Shown: positions 48,202 through 58,441 of the stretch, piece after piece
Numbering within the stretch: the stretch's first letter is position 1
How the letters are laid out: every line of letters begins with the position of its first letter
From: Bartonella taylorii 8TBB
GTDB taxonomy: Bacteria; Pseudomonadota; Alphaproteobacteria; Rhizobiales; Rhizobiaceae
NCBI RefSeq assembly: GCF_902825155.1
Contig: NZ_CADEAG010000001.1
Span: 372,001 to 436,000 of the forward strand
Length of the DNA: 64,000 bases
Reading direction: 5' to 3'
Position numbers and translations under genes: made by a program
Notes under the pieces: generated by a model
The model's input: only the letters and a program-made list of their open reading frames with translations
Told to the model about the DNA's origin: nothing
The model's database searches: none

Positions 48202-49506
48202 TTAAGTTTTTATAGGTATGGCAACACGTTTTTGATTACCAAAAAAATTGAGATAACGTTCTATTTCTTGCGGATTACCGATGGTTTTTTCAGGATTATC
48301 CGAGAGTTTTACAGCTGGTCGACCATTGGCATGAGTGGCTTTACAAACAAGGGAAAGAGCATCAAAGGTTGCAATTTCTTGGGGTGCACAACCTGCAAAA
48401 TCATTGGTAAGATCTGTTCCCCATCCGAAACTCATACGCACTCTCCCGTGGAAATGATGATAAGTTTTTTCAATAGTATTGACATCAAGGGCATCAGAAA
48501 AAATCAATAATTTTTCGCGTGGATCTTTTCCTTTTTCTTTCCACCATTGGATAATGCGTTCGCCACCTTCAATGGGTGGAGCACTATCAGGTCTGAAACC
48601 TGTCCAATCAGCCACCCAATCTGGTGCATTGCATAAAAATGCTTCTGTACCAAAGGTATCAGGCAAAACAATGAGAAGATTTCCACCATAATAACGGTTC
48701 CAATCTTGCAGAACTTTATAAGGTGCTTTGCACAATTCGTTATCGTTATTAGCAAGAGCAGCAATGACCATGGGCAATTCATGTGCATTGGTTCCAAGAG
48801 CTTCTAAATCTGTATCCATGGCGAGAAGAACGTTGGAAGTCCCAGTAAAAGAATCGCCAATACCTTCTTTTAATGCTTCAACGCACCAGCGTTGCCATAA
48901 AAAAGAATGACGACGCCTTGTACCAAAATCAGATATTTTAATATCAGGCAATTTTTTAAGCCGCTCAACTTTACTCCACATTTTTGCTTTAGCACGTGCA
49001 TAAAGCACATCAAGAGCAAAACGATCTAGTTTTTTCATAGCAGCACGTGAACGTAATTCACTGATAATAGCAAGGGCGGGGATTTCCCACATCGAGCTAT
49101 GGGACCACGAACCATGAAAATGGAGGATATATTGGCCATCTTTGCGGGTGAGTTCATATTCTGGCAGTTGAAAGTTCTCGAGCCAATGAAGAAAATCTGG
49201 TTCGAAAATTTGTTTGCGTCCATAAAATGTATTACCAGCAAGCCAGATCATTTCTTTTTTTGTAAAGCGCAAACTGAGGGCGTGATCAAGTTGAGCACGC
49301 AATTCAGCCTCATCAATATCATCGGCGAGACGTATTGTTTTGGTACGGTTTATGAGGGAGAAAGTAACATTAACATTTGGATAAAGCCCCCAAATCATTT
49401 GTACCATAAGAAGTTTATAAAAATCCGTATCCAAAAGTGAACGAATAATAGGATCAAGTTTCCAAGTATGATTATAAACACGTCTCGCAATATCTGGATG
49501 ATTCAT
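48202..49506 (-). CDS. pncB: Nicotinate phosphoribosyltransferase
   Basis: PncB makes nicotinate mononucleotide from nicotinate and PRPP, the entry of the NAD salvage (Preiss-Handler) route. The 434-residue protein has [16 protein letters not shown] near the N-terminus, [17 protein letters not shown] and [12 protein letters not shown] in the catalytic barrel, and [18 protein letters not shown] near the PRPP site. The frame starts at 49563, but the Met at 49506 gives the family-like start [19 protein letters not shown]. It lies downstream of the glucan synthase gene on the same strand. Confidence 0.95.
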   Translation of the reverse strand: MNHPDIARRVYNHTWKLDPIIRSLLDTDFYKLLMVQMIWGLYPNVNVTFSLINRTKTIRLADDIDEAELRAQLDHALSLRFTKKEMIWLAGNTFYGRKQIFEPDFLHWLENFQLPEYELTRKDGQYILHFHGSWSHSSMWEIPALAIISELRSRAAMKKLDRFALDVLYARAKAKMWSKVERLKKLPDIKISDFGTRRRHSFLWQRWCVEALKEGIGDSFTGTSNVLLAMDTDLEALGTNAHELPMVIAALANNDNELCKAPYKVLQDWNRYYGGNLLIVLPDTFGTEAFLCNAPDWVADWTGFRPDSAPPIEGGERIIQWWKEKGKDPREKLLIFSDALDVNTIEKTYHHFHGRVRMSFGWGTDLTNDFAGCAPQEIATFDALSLVCKATHANGRPAVKLSDNPEKTIGNPQEIERYLNFFGNQKRVAIPIKT

Positions 49507-49637
49507 AACCCTTTTTCTTTCAGTCTTGTGGAATCTAAAATTACTGTACACCAACACGATCAATATAGGGAATACAGGGACGATAACAACTCTATGGTTT
49601 TGGGCAAGAATAAAAAATCCGTTTCATTTTTCTGTTT

Positions 49638-52600
49638 TTAAGATTTAACAATACGTATGATTTCATATTTTCCCGTTTTTTTTAACTTTATTCCTGCGTG
49701 AACCTTGGCATATTTTTTACCATTAATACTGAGTGTATTTTCAGATCCCCATTTCACTTTAATGGTATAAACAGCATCATGAAACTTCATTTTTGCTTCG
49801 TATTCTGGCCATAAGGAAGGCAAATTTGGACGTAAAAATAATTGATTAGCTTGACGATTAATTCCAAGAATGTTTTGGGTTGCCGCGCGGTAGAACCAGC
49901 CTGCTGAACCTGTATACCATGTCCAACCACCTTGTCCACGACGTGGTTGGGTAGCGTAAATATCTGCGGACATGACATAAGGTTCAACACGATAAGTTTC
50001 AGGATTTTGCCCATGGGTAATGGGATTGATCATAGAAAACAAACTATAGGCTTTGTCCCTTTCACCCATTTCAGCAAGCGCTAAAATGCTCCAAATAGCA
50101 CCATGCGTGTATTGACCACCATTTTCTCGTATTCCAGGAGGATAGCCTTTAATATAACCAGGTTCCAGAATACTTTTATCAAAAGGTGGCCAGAAAAGAC
50201 GTATAAGTCCGCCGTCTTCATCACACAGATGTTCAAGCATGGATGCCATTGCTTGTTTTTGACGCTCAAGAGATGCCATTTGAGAAATGACAGCCCAAGA
50301 TTGAGCAATAGTATCAATTTGGCATTCATCATTTATTTTAGAACCGAGAGGGGTTCCATCATCAAAATACCCTCGTCGATACCAAGCGCCATCCCAACTG
50401 TGGTTTTCTAGAGCATTCGTCAGACGTTTAAGGTGTGCACTCCATGATTGCATATGGCTGTTATCGCCACGGCTTTGAGCAAGGGGGATGAATGCTTTTA
50501 GCGTGGTTCCAAGAAACCACCCTAACCAAGTGCTTTCGCCTTTCCCTTCAATGCCTACCAAATTCATGCCATCATTCCAATCACCGCCGAGAATAAGCGG
50601 AAGTCCGTGTTGTCCACAGCGCTTTATGGCAAGGTCTAAAGCTAAAGCGCAATGTTCATAGACCGTTGCAATTTTTGAAGATTGTGTGGGTTGAAAATAA
50701 GCATCGTGTTGTCCATCGTTGAGAGCAGCTCCTTCAATGAAAGTGATTGGAGTATCGAGAAATGCGTAGTCGCCAGTCGTGTTGACATAAAGAGCTGTTC
50801 CATAAGCAAGCCAGACGATATCATCAGAAATGTGTGTGCGAACACCAGCATTGGTATGAGGGAGCCACCAATGCTGTACATCACCTTCAGGAAATTGATG
50901 CGCTACAGCATTTAACAATTGTTCACGCGCTAGTTTTGGTTCTAGCAATAACAAAGACAAGCTGTCTTGCAATTGGTCGCGAAAGCCAAATGCACCACTC
51001 GCTTGATAAAAAGCTGCGCGCGCCATCATGCGACAAGCATAGACTTGATAAGGAAGCCAATGATTGACCATAATATCAAAAGAGGGATCAGGTGTTTTTA
51101 CTTGGAGGGGGGAAACAAAATGACTCCATTGTTGTTTTTGTTGTGTGAGCAGAATTTCAAAATCACTTGCACGTACTTGGTCTAGTAATTTTTCAGCCTC
51201 TTGTATATTTTCAGCACTACCAAGATAGAAAACGATTTCTTTTTTTTGTCCTGGGAGAAGATCAATATCATAGGCTAATGCTGAACAAGGATCACATCCT
51301 GTTTCAACCGTATTTGAAAGGGCGCCGGCTTTACGGATTGCGTGAGGATGTGTAACTGTTCCTGTTGGCCCGATAAACTCAGTGCGATTGGTGGTGGTGC
51401 TAGATGGTATTTCGGATGCGGATAAAAATGCTACGTGTTGAGATTTTTCGATATGATAGGGATTTTGAATAAAATGTGCACCACGTTTGGGATCATAAGA
51501 GGCAAGTATAAAAGGTGCATATTTTGTACGAATGTTTCCTAACACCCATTCAACATAATTGTAAAGACGTAAGTATCGCGGTTTCTTTCCTTCATTTTTA
51601 AGGATGAGACGTGAAAGGCGAGCCGATTTTTCTCGATCGAGTGTATGAGTAAGTTCTAATGTGATCTCTGAATGGGTAGATTTAAAGGTTGAGAATCCAA
51701 AACCATGGCAAGCTTCATAGATAACATTTTCATTACATTCAACGGCAGAAACAGGCGAGAAACGTTTTAAAGATAAGCGATCTACAAGGTAAAGTGCTTC
51801 TCCTGGACGGTTAGAAATGGGATCATTACTCCAAGGGGTTAATTGATAATCGCGGCTATTGTTTGCCCAAGTAAAAAGTGCACCTTCAGCAGAAACATGG
51901 AAACCAAAATTATGGTTAGCAATGACGTTAATCCATGGATGTGGTGTGGTGGTGTGTCCATGAAGACGTGTCACATAATAGTTATGCTGGTTAAACCCGC
52001 CATAACCATTCCAATATTGTAGGCCTTGTCCATCAACAGGGAGAATAGAATCTTTTTGATGACTGATAAGACCAATGGAAGCAAAAAGGCTTTGTTTTGT
52101 TTGTGTCGTAACTTGTCTTCCCTCGTTGCACTTTTTGTAGTTTAATTGATAATGAGATTCTTGATGACTATTGATTGCGAGATCAAAATCACTCTCATCA
52201 AGTCGTTTGAGCTGTTCAAACAAAGAGCCATTTTGGGCATCAAGAATGATGCGTGCTGATGCAAGAAGTGTCTTAAGGCTTTGGTCATTTATTTGATCAC
52301 GTTGAAGCGTAAAAATATGTTGGCGTTCATTCGTGTCATGAGTGTGGTGGCGATAAGATTCGCATACCCATTCAATAGCACGTTGCGTATCTTGTATATA
52401 AGAACATGCTTGTTCATTGAGAATGACTAGGTCAACAATGAGGCCGCGCATGCGCCAATATTCATGTGCTTTAAGCAGTTCGCATAAAACAGTTATGTCT
52501 CCCTTATTATCTAATCTAAGAAGACAGATAGGGTAGTCTCCTGAAAGAGACATGGGCCAAAGATCAGATTGTTTACCGAGAGCTTTTGCTAATATTTTTG

Positions 52601-55600
52601 GAGAAAGACTCCATTTTCGGTCGGGATAAATAAGCGGTGTTGCATATTTTTGATACGTAATAGCTTCTTTAAGGTTGATGCCACTCTGATATAGCGAGAC
52701 CTGCGAACGTGTCCACGCCATTGAAAATTCTTGCTGGAATATATTAGATTGTCGATAATGATTAATATGATTTTGCAGTGTTTCTTTTGTATTGGCAGCA
52801 AAAGTCCAAAAAATAAGTTCTGCTTTTTCATGTGCTGGGATTTTTATACGGCACCGGAGAGAGATGATCGGATCAAGAACACAACCTTGACTATTGTTAA
52901 AACGAGAATTTTGATCAAATGCCGCAGGTCGATGAATAGATCGACCTCGTCCAATAAACAGGGAGCGATCAGTTTCAGCTTCTACCTCTTGGAGAGTATC
53001 TGTTGTATCTGTAACAAAATGGGCAATATGAATCTCAGGGTCACTAGGTGAACGTTTACGCCTTTTGGCAAAAATCGTTCTTCTTTCCTCAGTAATTTCT
53101 GTTTCTATAAACATCCGAGAAAAAACAGGATGAGCGCAATCCGTATCCATTGTTGCAAGTGCTAGTTCGCCATAAGAGGTCACTTCAATGAGGCGCTCTT
53201 TGTTTGTTATATTTATAAGTTGAATACGTCGACCTTCACCGCACCCTTCAGATGTAATGAGACATTCAAGTGTTGATTTAATGCCGTCAACCATTTTCGT
53301 ATATTCAGCTTTTTCATCTGTAAAAATGCAGATCGCTTCTTCTTCGACAACGCGTGTTGGTTCACCGGTAACAGACCACCAGCGTCCACTATGCGTATCA
53401 CGGAGGAAGAATAAAGTACCTTGTTGATCTTCTGTCGTATCAGGAAGAAAGCGTGTAATCGCATAATTATGCCAACGGCTATAACCAGAGCCATTAGCGG
53501 TTAACATTACAGAGTAAAAACCATTGGATAAGAGCAAAGTTGCACGTGGTTTAAGAAGCGGGTTAGTAATAATGCGCAAAGGGACATCATCAAATTCTCG
53601 AGGGTTATTGCGCATTTGATTCATAACTTTGGTATGAATGATGGGAATTTGATGTGGAGCTCTTTCCTGTAATAATAATTGTACAGTTTCAATGATTGGA
53701 TCACGGTGAAAACGATCGCGCATCCGCCCTTGAAAAATAACATTGTTAATGGCAAGAATGGACATGCCGTGATGGTGCGCATAATAATTACGCACAACAG
53801 CGTATTTTTTTCCTGTTGGCAGGCGTGAAGGGGTGAAGTCAACAGAGTCATAATAACCATATGTACCTAAAGCTCCAAGATCACGCAGCCGTTTTAAATT
53901 AGTTACAGCTTTGGTAGGCACGTATTGTGCTGCTAGAAGACTGGCATAGGGAGCAATAACAGCATTGCGTGAGAGACCACGTTGGAGTCCGAGGTTTGGT
54001 GCACCAAAATTGGCGTATTGGTAATTCATTAAGTGATCGCGAGCGTTAAATGCCGCTTCTGAAATACCCCAAGGTAATCTCCGTTTATGGGCGTATTGTA
54101 TTTGATGACGAATAATAAGCCTATTAGTTTGATCTAAAAGAGACCCTAAAGGTTCGCACGTAACGAGGGACGGCATGAGATATTCGAACATGGAACCAGA
54201 CCATGATAAGAGCGCGCTCTTCCAACCAATGGGGACGAGGAGGCGGCCAAGATGGAACCAATGTTTAATTTTTATATCGCCTTTCGCAATGGCAAAAAGA
54301 CTTGCGAGGCGGGCTTCTGAAGCCAGTAGATCATAACAGCTTTCATCAAGTTTGTTTTCTTGAACACGATATCCAATGGACAAAAGATGCCTTTTAGGTT
54401 GTTCTAAAAAGTCAAATTTCATATCAAAGGCTATTTGTCGTGCCTTTACAGCTAAAGTGTTTAATTTTTTACGTAGTTTTTCACTGTCGTAATCGCTAGT
54501 AGCATCATGATGATGGGCTTCACAGGTTTCTACAAGACATTTGGCCCAAGAGAGTGCACGAGCGGATTCTATTGTTTGGATTTTTTGATTGAGCTCTTTT
54601 ATTAAGTATAAAATATCACAGGCTGCGAGAGAAAGGTTAGTAGTGTAAAAAGTGGTTGTATCTGGTTTTTTGATGAAAACACTGATGGAGTGATAAAAAT
54701 TGGTGATATGTTGTTCGATTTGTTGACGTAGGGGATGTGGAATATATTGATTATCTGGAATCTCTTTGACAGTTTCTTCAAGAATAGCATTAACATCACG
54801 TAAGCCTGCTCGATCACTTTGAAAAAAAACATGAGGTTTTTCAGCCCATTCACTTAAGGCTGAAGAGAGCGTCACCAAATGGCCAGCAAGATTTCCTGAA
54901 TCAACCGTTGATATATAAGTTGGTAAGAGAGGTTTGAGTGTATCCGTTTCATACCAATTGTAGAGATGACCACGGAACTTTTCCATTTTTTCAAGAGAGC
55001 GTAATGTACATTCAACGCGTGTAATAGCCTCTGCAAAACTAATCCAACCAAAATCACGAGCAGCGATAATAGAAAGTAGATAAACTCCAATATTTGTAGG
55101 GGATGTCCGCTGGGCAACAAGAGGTTCTGGATCTTCTTGAAAATTATCGGGTGGTAAATAATTGTTTTGCGCATTAACAAAGGTTGCATAATAGAGCCAT
55201 GTCCGTCGTGCAATGCATCGCAGGGTTTCTTTATCCCCTGAAGATATATGAAGAGTAGCTTCAAATGTTGAGGGTTGGCTGACAATCCACGCAATTAAGG
55301 GTGAAAAAAACCATGCGAGTCCAAAGGGCAAAGCAAGAAAGCTTGTAAAACTATGAAAAGAGAAAGGCAGCGCTATGGCAAGAATACCAATGAGCGATGC
55401 TGGCCACATTGTAAGGATATAGAAACCCAAACTATTAGGCATTGTTTTTGTTGAGGTGGAGGTTTTCCATTCAAGGAGGTGCTGTTTTGAAATCCCCATG
55501 CGATAGAGTGTGCGAACAATTGCATCAGTCATAAAATAAGCAGAATGAGCAATAAACGTGGTTTTAAGAAATATATTTGTTAGCGTAAAGATACTTTTGT

Positions 55601-58211
55601 TCAAAATCAATCGAAGATATCCACGTAAAGAATGATTAATATTGGAGGGAACAAAAGTTTTTAATACGCCTAAAATTGGTGAGACAAAGAGGCTAAGTAG
55701 CAAGAATGTTTGCCAAATGATTGCACTTTTTAACGGTAAAAGAGACCACCCTGTGATTGCTGCGATCAACCACATAAGTGGTGTGAGAGAGCGGCGCAGA
55801 TTATCTTGCATTTTCCAACGCGTAATGGAGTTAATTTTATGGGGGGAAAAGAGATAAGGCAAGAGTTGCCAATCACCACGAATCCAACGGTGATGACGCG
55901 CAACATCAACATTATAAGCTGTTGGATAATCTTCAATCACTTCTACATTACTTACTAATGCAGTGCGTGCATATCCTCCTTCCAAGAGATCATGACTAAG
56001 AACAGTATTTTCTTTAATTTTACCCTTAAGTGCTTGTTGAAATGCATCAATATTATAAAGGCCTTTGCCTATGAAAGTTCCTTCTCCCAAAAGATCTTGA
56101 TAAGTGTCAGAAACAGCAAAAACATAAGGATCAATGCCGCGATTGGTAGAAAAAAACCGTTGCAGAATTGATGTTACTTTTCCTGTTGTAAGAGAAGGTG
56201 TAATACGCGGTTGCAAAATGCTATAACCTTTTACAACTTTTCCATTGTGTGGATCAAAAATGGGATGGTTGAGCGGATAGTTAAGTTTTCCAACGAGTTT
56301 TGTAACACTTTCAGGGGTAAGACGTGTATCTGAATCTAGAGTCATCACAAAACGACAATCCATGGGAAGGTGTGGATTGGGGGGATAAAAGCTTGTGTTT
56401 TTATCGCCTCTTAATAGCAGATTAAGTTCATAAAGTTTACCACGTTTGCGTTCCCATCCCATCCAGCATTTTTCGCTAGCATTATAAAGGCGCCGACGAT
56501 GTAAAAGGAAAAAGAGGGGAATGTCATAACGATGATAACGATGATTGAGTTTATCAATACTCCTTTGCGCATAATGCAATAGATCAAGATCATCTTGTGT
56601 TTGTTCAAAGGAAGAGTCATCCCAATCCGTAATGAGGGCAAAATGAATGGCGCCTTTGGGATTGGAAAGGTAGTGTATTTCAAGATTGCGCACTTGTTCA
56701 TCAATATAATCGCGTGATGTGATGAGAGTAGGAACGACAACCATTGTACGTGCATTTTTAGGAATACCTTCTTTATATTCATAACCAATGAGCTGTTTTG
56801 ATGGCATAAACCATGAAACAACAGTGTTAAAGAAAGCAAAAGCTGCATCCATAGCAGGAAAAAGCGCCAATGCGGTAAAGAGAAAGGTTGTCCTTGGTGT
56901 TGTTCCAGATGTCTCTAAGAAAGCGTAGACAGCAAGTAAAAGAGCAAAGGTTAAAAGAGAAACAGGAATTGCAATAATTCTTATTTTTGAACAACAAAGG
57001 GCTTGGATCCATTTTATGAAAAGGGGTGGAGTGTATCCACAAGCCTTTTCAAGAATATGTCGTCCCTCATCAACGAGATACCAGCCAACAGAGGGATTAT
57101 TATGATGAGAGGACTCTTTAGAGGAAGAGGATGTCATCTCTACAGCTTTTCGTGCAACTTCCAGCTCATTGAGAGGTGAAAGGCGCGCAATCTTTTCAAT
57201 CACTTGCCGATAGATATTGCGTGAGTGAGAATCAATTTTGGAAAAATCACTGTTTTCATGCAAAATAAAGTCTACAGAACTCACTGTTTCAAACCATATT
57301 GTCCAATCAGTATCATCAATGGCTTTAAGGGAACGAATAATATTGCCCATGGTTACACCATCTGAAGCTTGCCGAGTATGTTCATCGGCTGTTGCAATTT
57401 CTAAGCTACTGTTTTTGCTCTGTAATTGCTTTTCAAGCCAAGTGAGTGCTGTTGTTGAATCGATAGATGCACCACGTAGACGATAGAATAAATGCGCTGA
57501 AAAGGTTGAGTCGGCAGTGAATGGTTTATATAGCGTAAAAAGGGTGTGTAATTTTGTTTCATTGTCTGCGAGAGAAATTTTATCAGCTATTTTATGAGCG
57601 AGATGACGCATATACCGTGTTTGTTCAATACGTAATGAAAGACGACGAACATTTTCAATCAACAGCATTTGCATGACAGAAGGGAGCGCCCATAACTCAC
57701 CAATTTCAAGGGCGCAAACTTTTTGGAATCCATTGATTGTAGCTGTGAGTGTTTCTTGTGAAAATTCGCTATCTGTGTGAGCAATATAAAGCCAAGCTAA
57801 AGCAAAAATGCGTGGTATGCCTGTTTTTTGTTTATAAAGAGGAAGTTGCTTGATGAAGGACTTTGATAAGTCACGTCGTAGTTGTTGTATAGTTTTGTCA
57901 ATGGTATAATAATTATCAATGAGCCATTGAGCAGATGGTGCAATAGTTTCATCATTGTGAGCGGCAACATCGCTGATATGAAAGGCGTGGAGAATAAGTT
58001 TGGCATTTTCCCTCAACCTTTTGTGAAAATTATTTTCTCCTTTATATTCAGGAAGTGGGATTTCTCTTTTCGAAGCTATATCATGGCCTAATTTATAGAG
58101 TTCATTCTGCTGCTTATAAGTTGAGCGAATAGGAAAGTTGGTTTCAGTAAGATAGAGGTGTTCTGTTTTTTGAGAAAAAAAACACTTCATGAAAGATATT
58201 GTGTGTGCCAT
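49638..58211 (-). CDS. Cyclic beta-1,2-glucan synthase (ChvB/NdvB/Cgs)
   Basis: A giant 2857-residue inner-membrane enzyme that initiates, elongates, cyclises and sizes periplasmic beta-1,2-glucan rings from UDP-glucose. The N-terminal cytoplasmic part and membrane helices (about 400-470) precede a GT84 glycosyltransferase domain with TLDSDTR (Asp626, Asp628) and RHHRW (Arg772-Trp776), the D,D and QxxRW-type motifs. More helices follow (about 800-1010), then a middle glucoamylase-like domain with RNYYAHHHGMS. The C-terminal GH94 phosphorylase domain has GDWNDGMN and sets ring size. Length equals that of Brucella and Agrobacterium orthologues and the frame is intact. No Cgt/NdvA exporter or modifying enzyme gene is adjacent. 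Confidence 0.95.
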   Translation of the reverse strand: MAHTISFMKCFFSQKTEHLYLTETNFPIRSTYKQQNELYKLGHDIASKREIPLPEYKGENNFHKRLRENAKLILHAFHISDVAAHNDETIAPSAQWLIDNYYTIDKTIQQLRRDLSKSFIKQLPLYKQKTGIPRIFALAWLYIAHTDSEFSQETLTATINGFQKVCALEIGELWALPSVMQMLLIENVRRLSLRIEQTRYMRHLAHKIADKISLADNETKLHTLFTLYKPFTADSTFSAHLFYRLRGASIDSTTALTWLEKQLQSKNSSLEIATADEHTRQASDGVTMGNIIRSLKAIDDTDWTIWFETVSSVDFILHENSDFSKIDSHSRNIYRQVIEKIARLSPLNELEVARKAVEMTSSSSKESSHHNNPSVGWYLVDEGRHILEKACGYTPPLFIKWIQALCCSKIRIIAIPVSLLTFALLLAVYAFLETSGTTPRTTFLFTALALFPAMDAAFAFFNTVVSWFMPSKQLIGYEYKEGIPKNARTMVVVPTLITSRDYIDEQVRNLEIHYLSNPKGAIHFALITDWDDSSFEQTQDDLDLLHYAQRSIDKLNHRYHRYDIPLFFLLHRRRLYNASEKCWMGWERKRGKLYELNLLLRGDKNTSFYPPNPHLPMDCRFVMTLDSDTRLTPESVTKLVGKLNYPLNHPIFDPHNGKVVKGYSILQPRITPSLTTGKVTSILQRFFSTNRGIDPYVFAVSDTYQDLLGEGTFIGKGLYNIDAFQQALKGKIKENTVLSHDLLEGGYARTALVSNVEVIEDYPTAYNVDVARHHRWIRGDWQLLPYLFSPHKINSITRWKMQDNLRRSLTPLMWLIAAITGWSLLPLKSAIIWQTFLLLSLFVSPILGVLKTFVPSNINHSLRGYLRLILNKSIFTLTNIFLKTTFIAHSAYFMTDAIVRTLYRMGISKQHLLEWKTSTSTKTMPNSLGFYILTMWPASLIGILAIALPFSFHSFTSFLALPFGLAWFFSPLIAWIVSQPSTFEATLHISSGDKETLRCIARRTWLYYATFVNAQNNYLPPDNFQEDPEPLVAQRTSPTNIGVYLLSIIAARDFGWISFAEAITRVECTLRSLEKMEKFRGHLYNWYETDTLKPLLPTYISTVDSGNLAGHLVTLSSALSEWAEKPHVFFQSDRAGLRDVNAILEETVKEIPDNQYIPHPLRQQIEQHITNFYHSISVFIKKPDTTTFYTTNLSLAACDILYLIKELNQKIQTIESARALSWAKCLVETCEAHHHDATSDYDSEKLRKKLNTLAVKARQIAFDMKFDFLEQPKRHLLSIGYRVQENKLDESCYDLLASEARLASLFAIAKGDIKIKHWFHLGRLLVPIGWKSALLSWSGSMFEYLMPSLVTCEPLGSLLDQTNRLIIRHQIQYAHKRRLPWGISEAAFNARDHLMNYQYANFGAPNLGLQRGLSRNAVIAPYASLLAAQYVPTKAVTNLKRLRDLGALGTYGYYDSVDFTPSRLPTGKKYAVVRNYYAHHHGMSILAINNVIFQGRMRDRFHRDPIIETVQLLLQERAPHQIPIIHTKVMNQMRNNPREFDDVPLRIITNPLLKPRATLLLSNGFYSVMLTANGSGYSRWHNYAITRFLPDTTEDQQGTLFFLRDTHSGRWWSVTGEPTRVVEEEAICIFTDEKAEYTKMVDGIKSTLECLITSEGCGEGRRIQLINITNKERLIEVTSYGELALATMDTDCAHPVFSRMFIETEITEERRTIFAKRRKRSPSDPEIHIAHFVTDTTDTLQEVEAETDRSLFIGRGRSIHRPAAFDQNSRFNNSQGCVLDPIISLRCRIKIPAHEKAELIFWTFAANTKETLQNHINHYRQSNIFQQEFSMAWTRSQVSLYQSGINLKEAITYQKYATPLIYPDRKWSLSPKILAKALGKQSDLWPMSLSGDYPICLLRLDNKGDITVLCELLKAHEYWRMRGLIVDLVILNEQACSYIQDTQRAIEWVCESYRHHTHDTNERQHIFTLQRDQINDQSLKTLLASARIILDAQNGSLFEQLKRLDESDFDLAINSHQESHYQLNYKKCNEGRQVTTQTKQSLFASIGLISHQKDSILPVDGQGLQYWNGYGGFNQHNYYVTRLHGHTTTPHPWINVIANHNFGFHVSAEGALFTWANNSRDYQLTPWSNDPISNRPGEALYLVDRLSLKRFSPVSAVECNENVIYEACHGFGFSTFKSTHSEITLELTHTLDREKSARLSRLILKNEGKKPRYLRLYNYVEWVLGNIRTKYAPFILASYDPKRGAHFIQNPYHIEKSQHVAFLSASEIPSSTTTNRTEFIGPTGTVTHPHAIRKAGALSNTVETGCDPCSALAYDIDLLPGQKKEIVFYLGSAENIQEAEKLLDQVRASDFEILLTQQKQQWSHFVSPLQVKTPDPSFDIMVNHWLPYQVYACRMMARAAFYQASGAFGFRDQLQDSLSLLLLEPKLAREQLLNAVAHQFPEGDVQHWWLPHTNAGVRTHISDDIVWLAYGTALYVNTTGDYAFLDTPITFIEGAALNDGQHDAYFQPTQSSKIATVYEHCALALDLAIKRCGQHGLPLILGGDWNDGMNLVGIEGKGESTWLGWFLGTTLKAFIPLAQSRGDNSHMQSWSAHLKRLTNALENHSWDGAWYRRGYFDDGTPLGSKINDECQIDTIAQSWAVISQMASLERQKQAMASMLEHLCDEDGGLIRLFWPPFDKSILEPGYIKGYPPGIRENGGQYTHGAIWSILALAEMGERDKAYSLFSMINPITHGQNPETYRVEPYVMSADIYATQPRRGQGGWTWYTGSAGWFYRAATQNILGINRQANQLFLRPNLPSLWPEYEAKMKFHDAVYTIKVKWGSENTLSINGKKYAKVHAGIKLKKTGKYEIIRIVKS

Positions 58212-58377
58212 AATATTCTTTGTTATTTAATTACGCGGTTTCTTTATATTTAATAGGCTGTGAACACTTTATCTTAATAATGAGCAGTTTAAAGGAAAAA
58301 ATGAACTTTTTGCTTTTCTTTGAGAGTATTTGCCATTTTTTGACTCTACAATTTAAGAAACAAACAGACAATTTCTT

Positions 58378-58409
58378 TGAAAAAAAAGGTCGCCAAAAAC
58401 AGGCGACCT
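58378..58409 (-). terminator. Factor-independent terminator of rpsA
   Basis: AAGGTCGCC (58385-58393) and GGCGACCTT (58401-58409) form a 9-bp stem; on the minus strand it is followed by a run of eight T. It ends the aroA-cmk-rpsA unit. Confidence 0.88.
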
Positions 58410-58441
58410 TAATTTTAACAACTGTTTAAATGTTTTAACAA

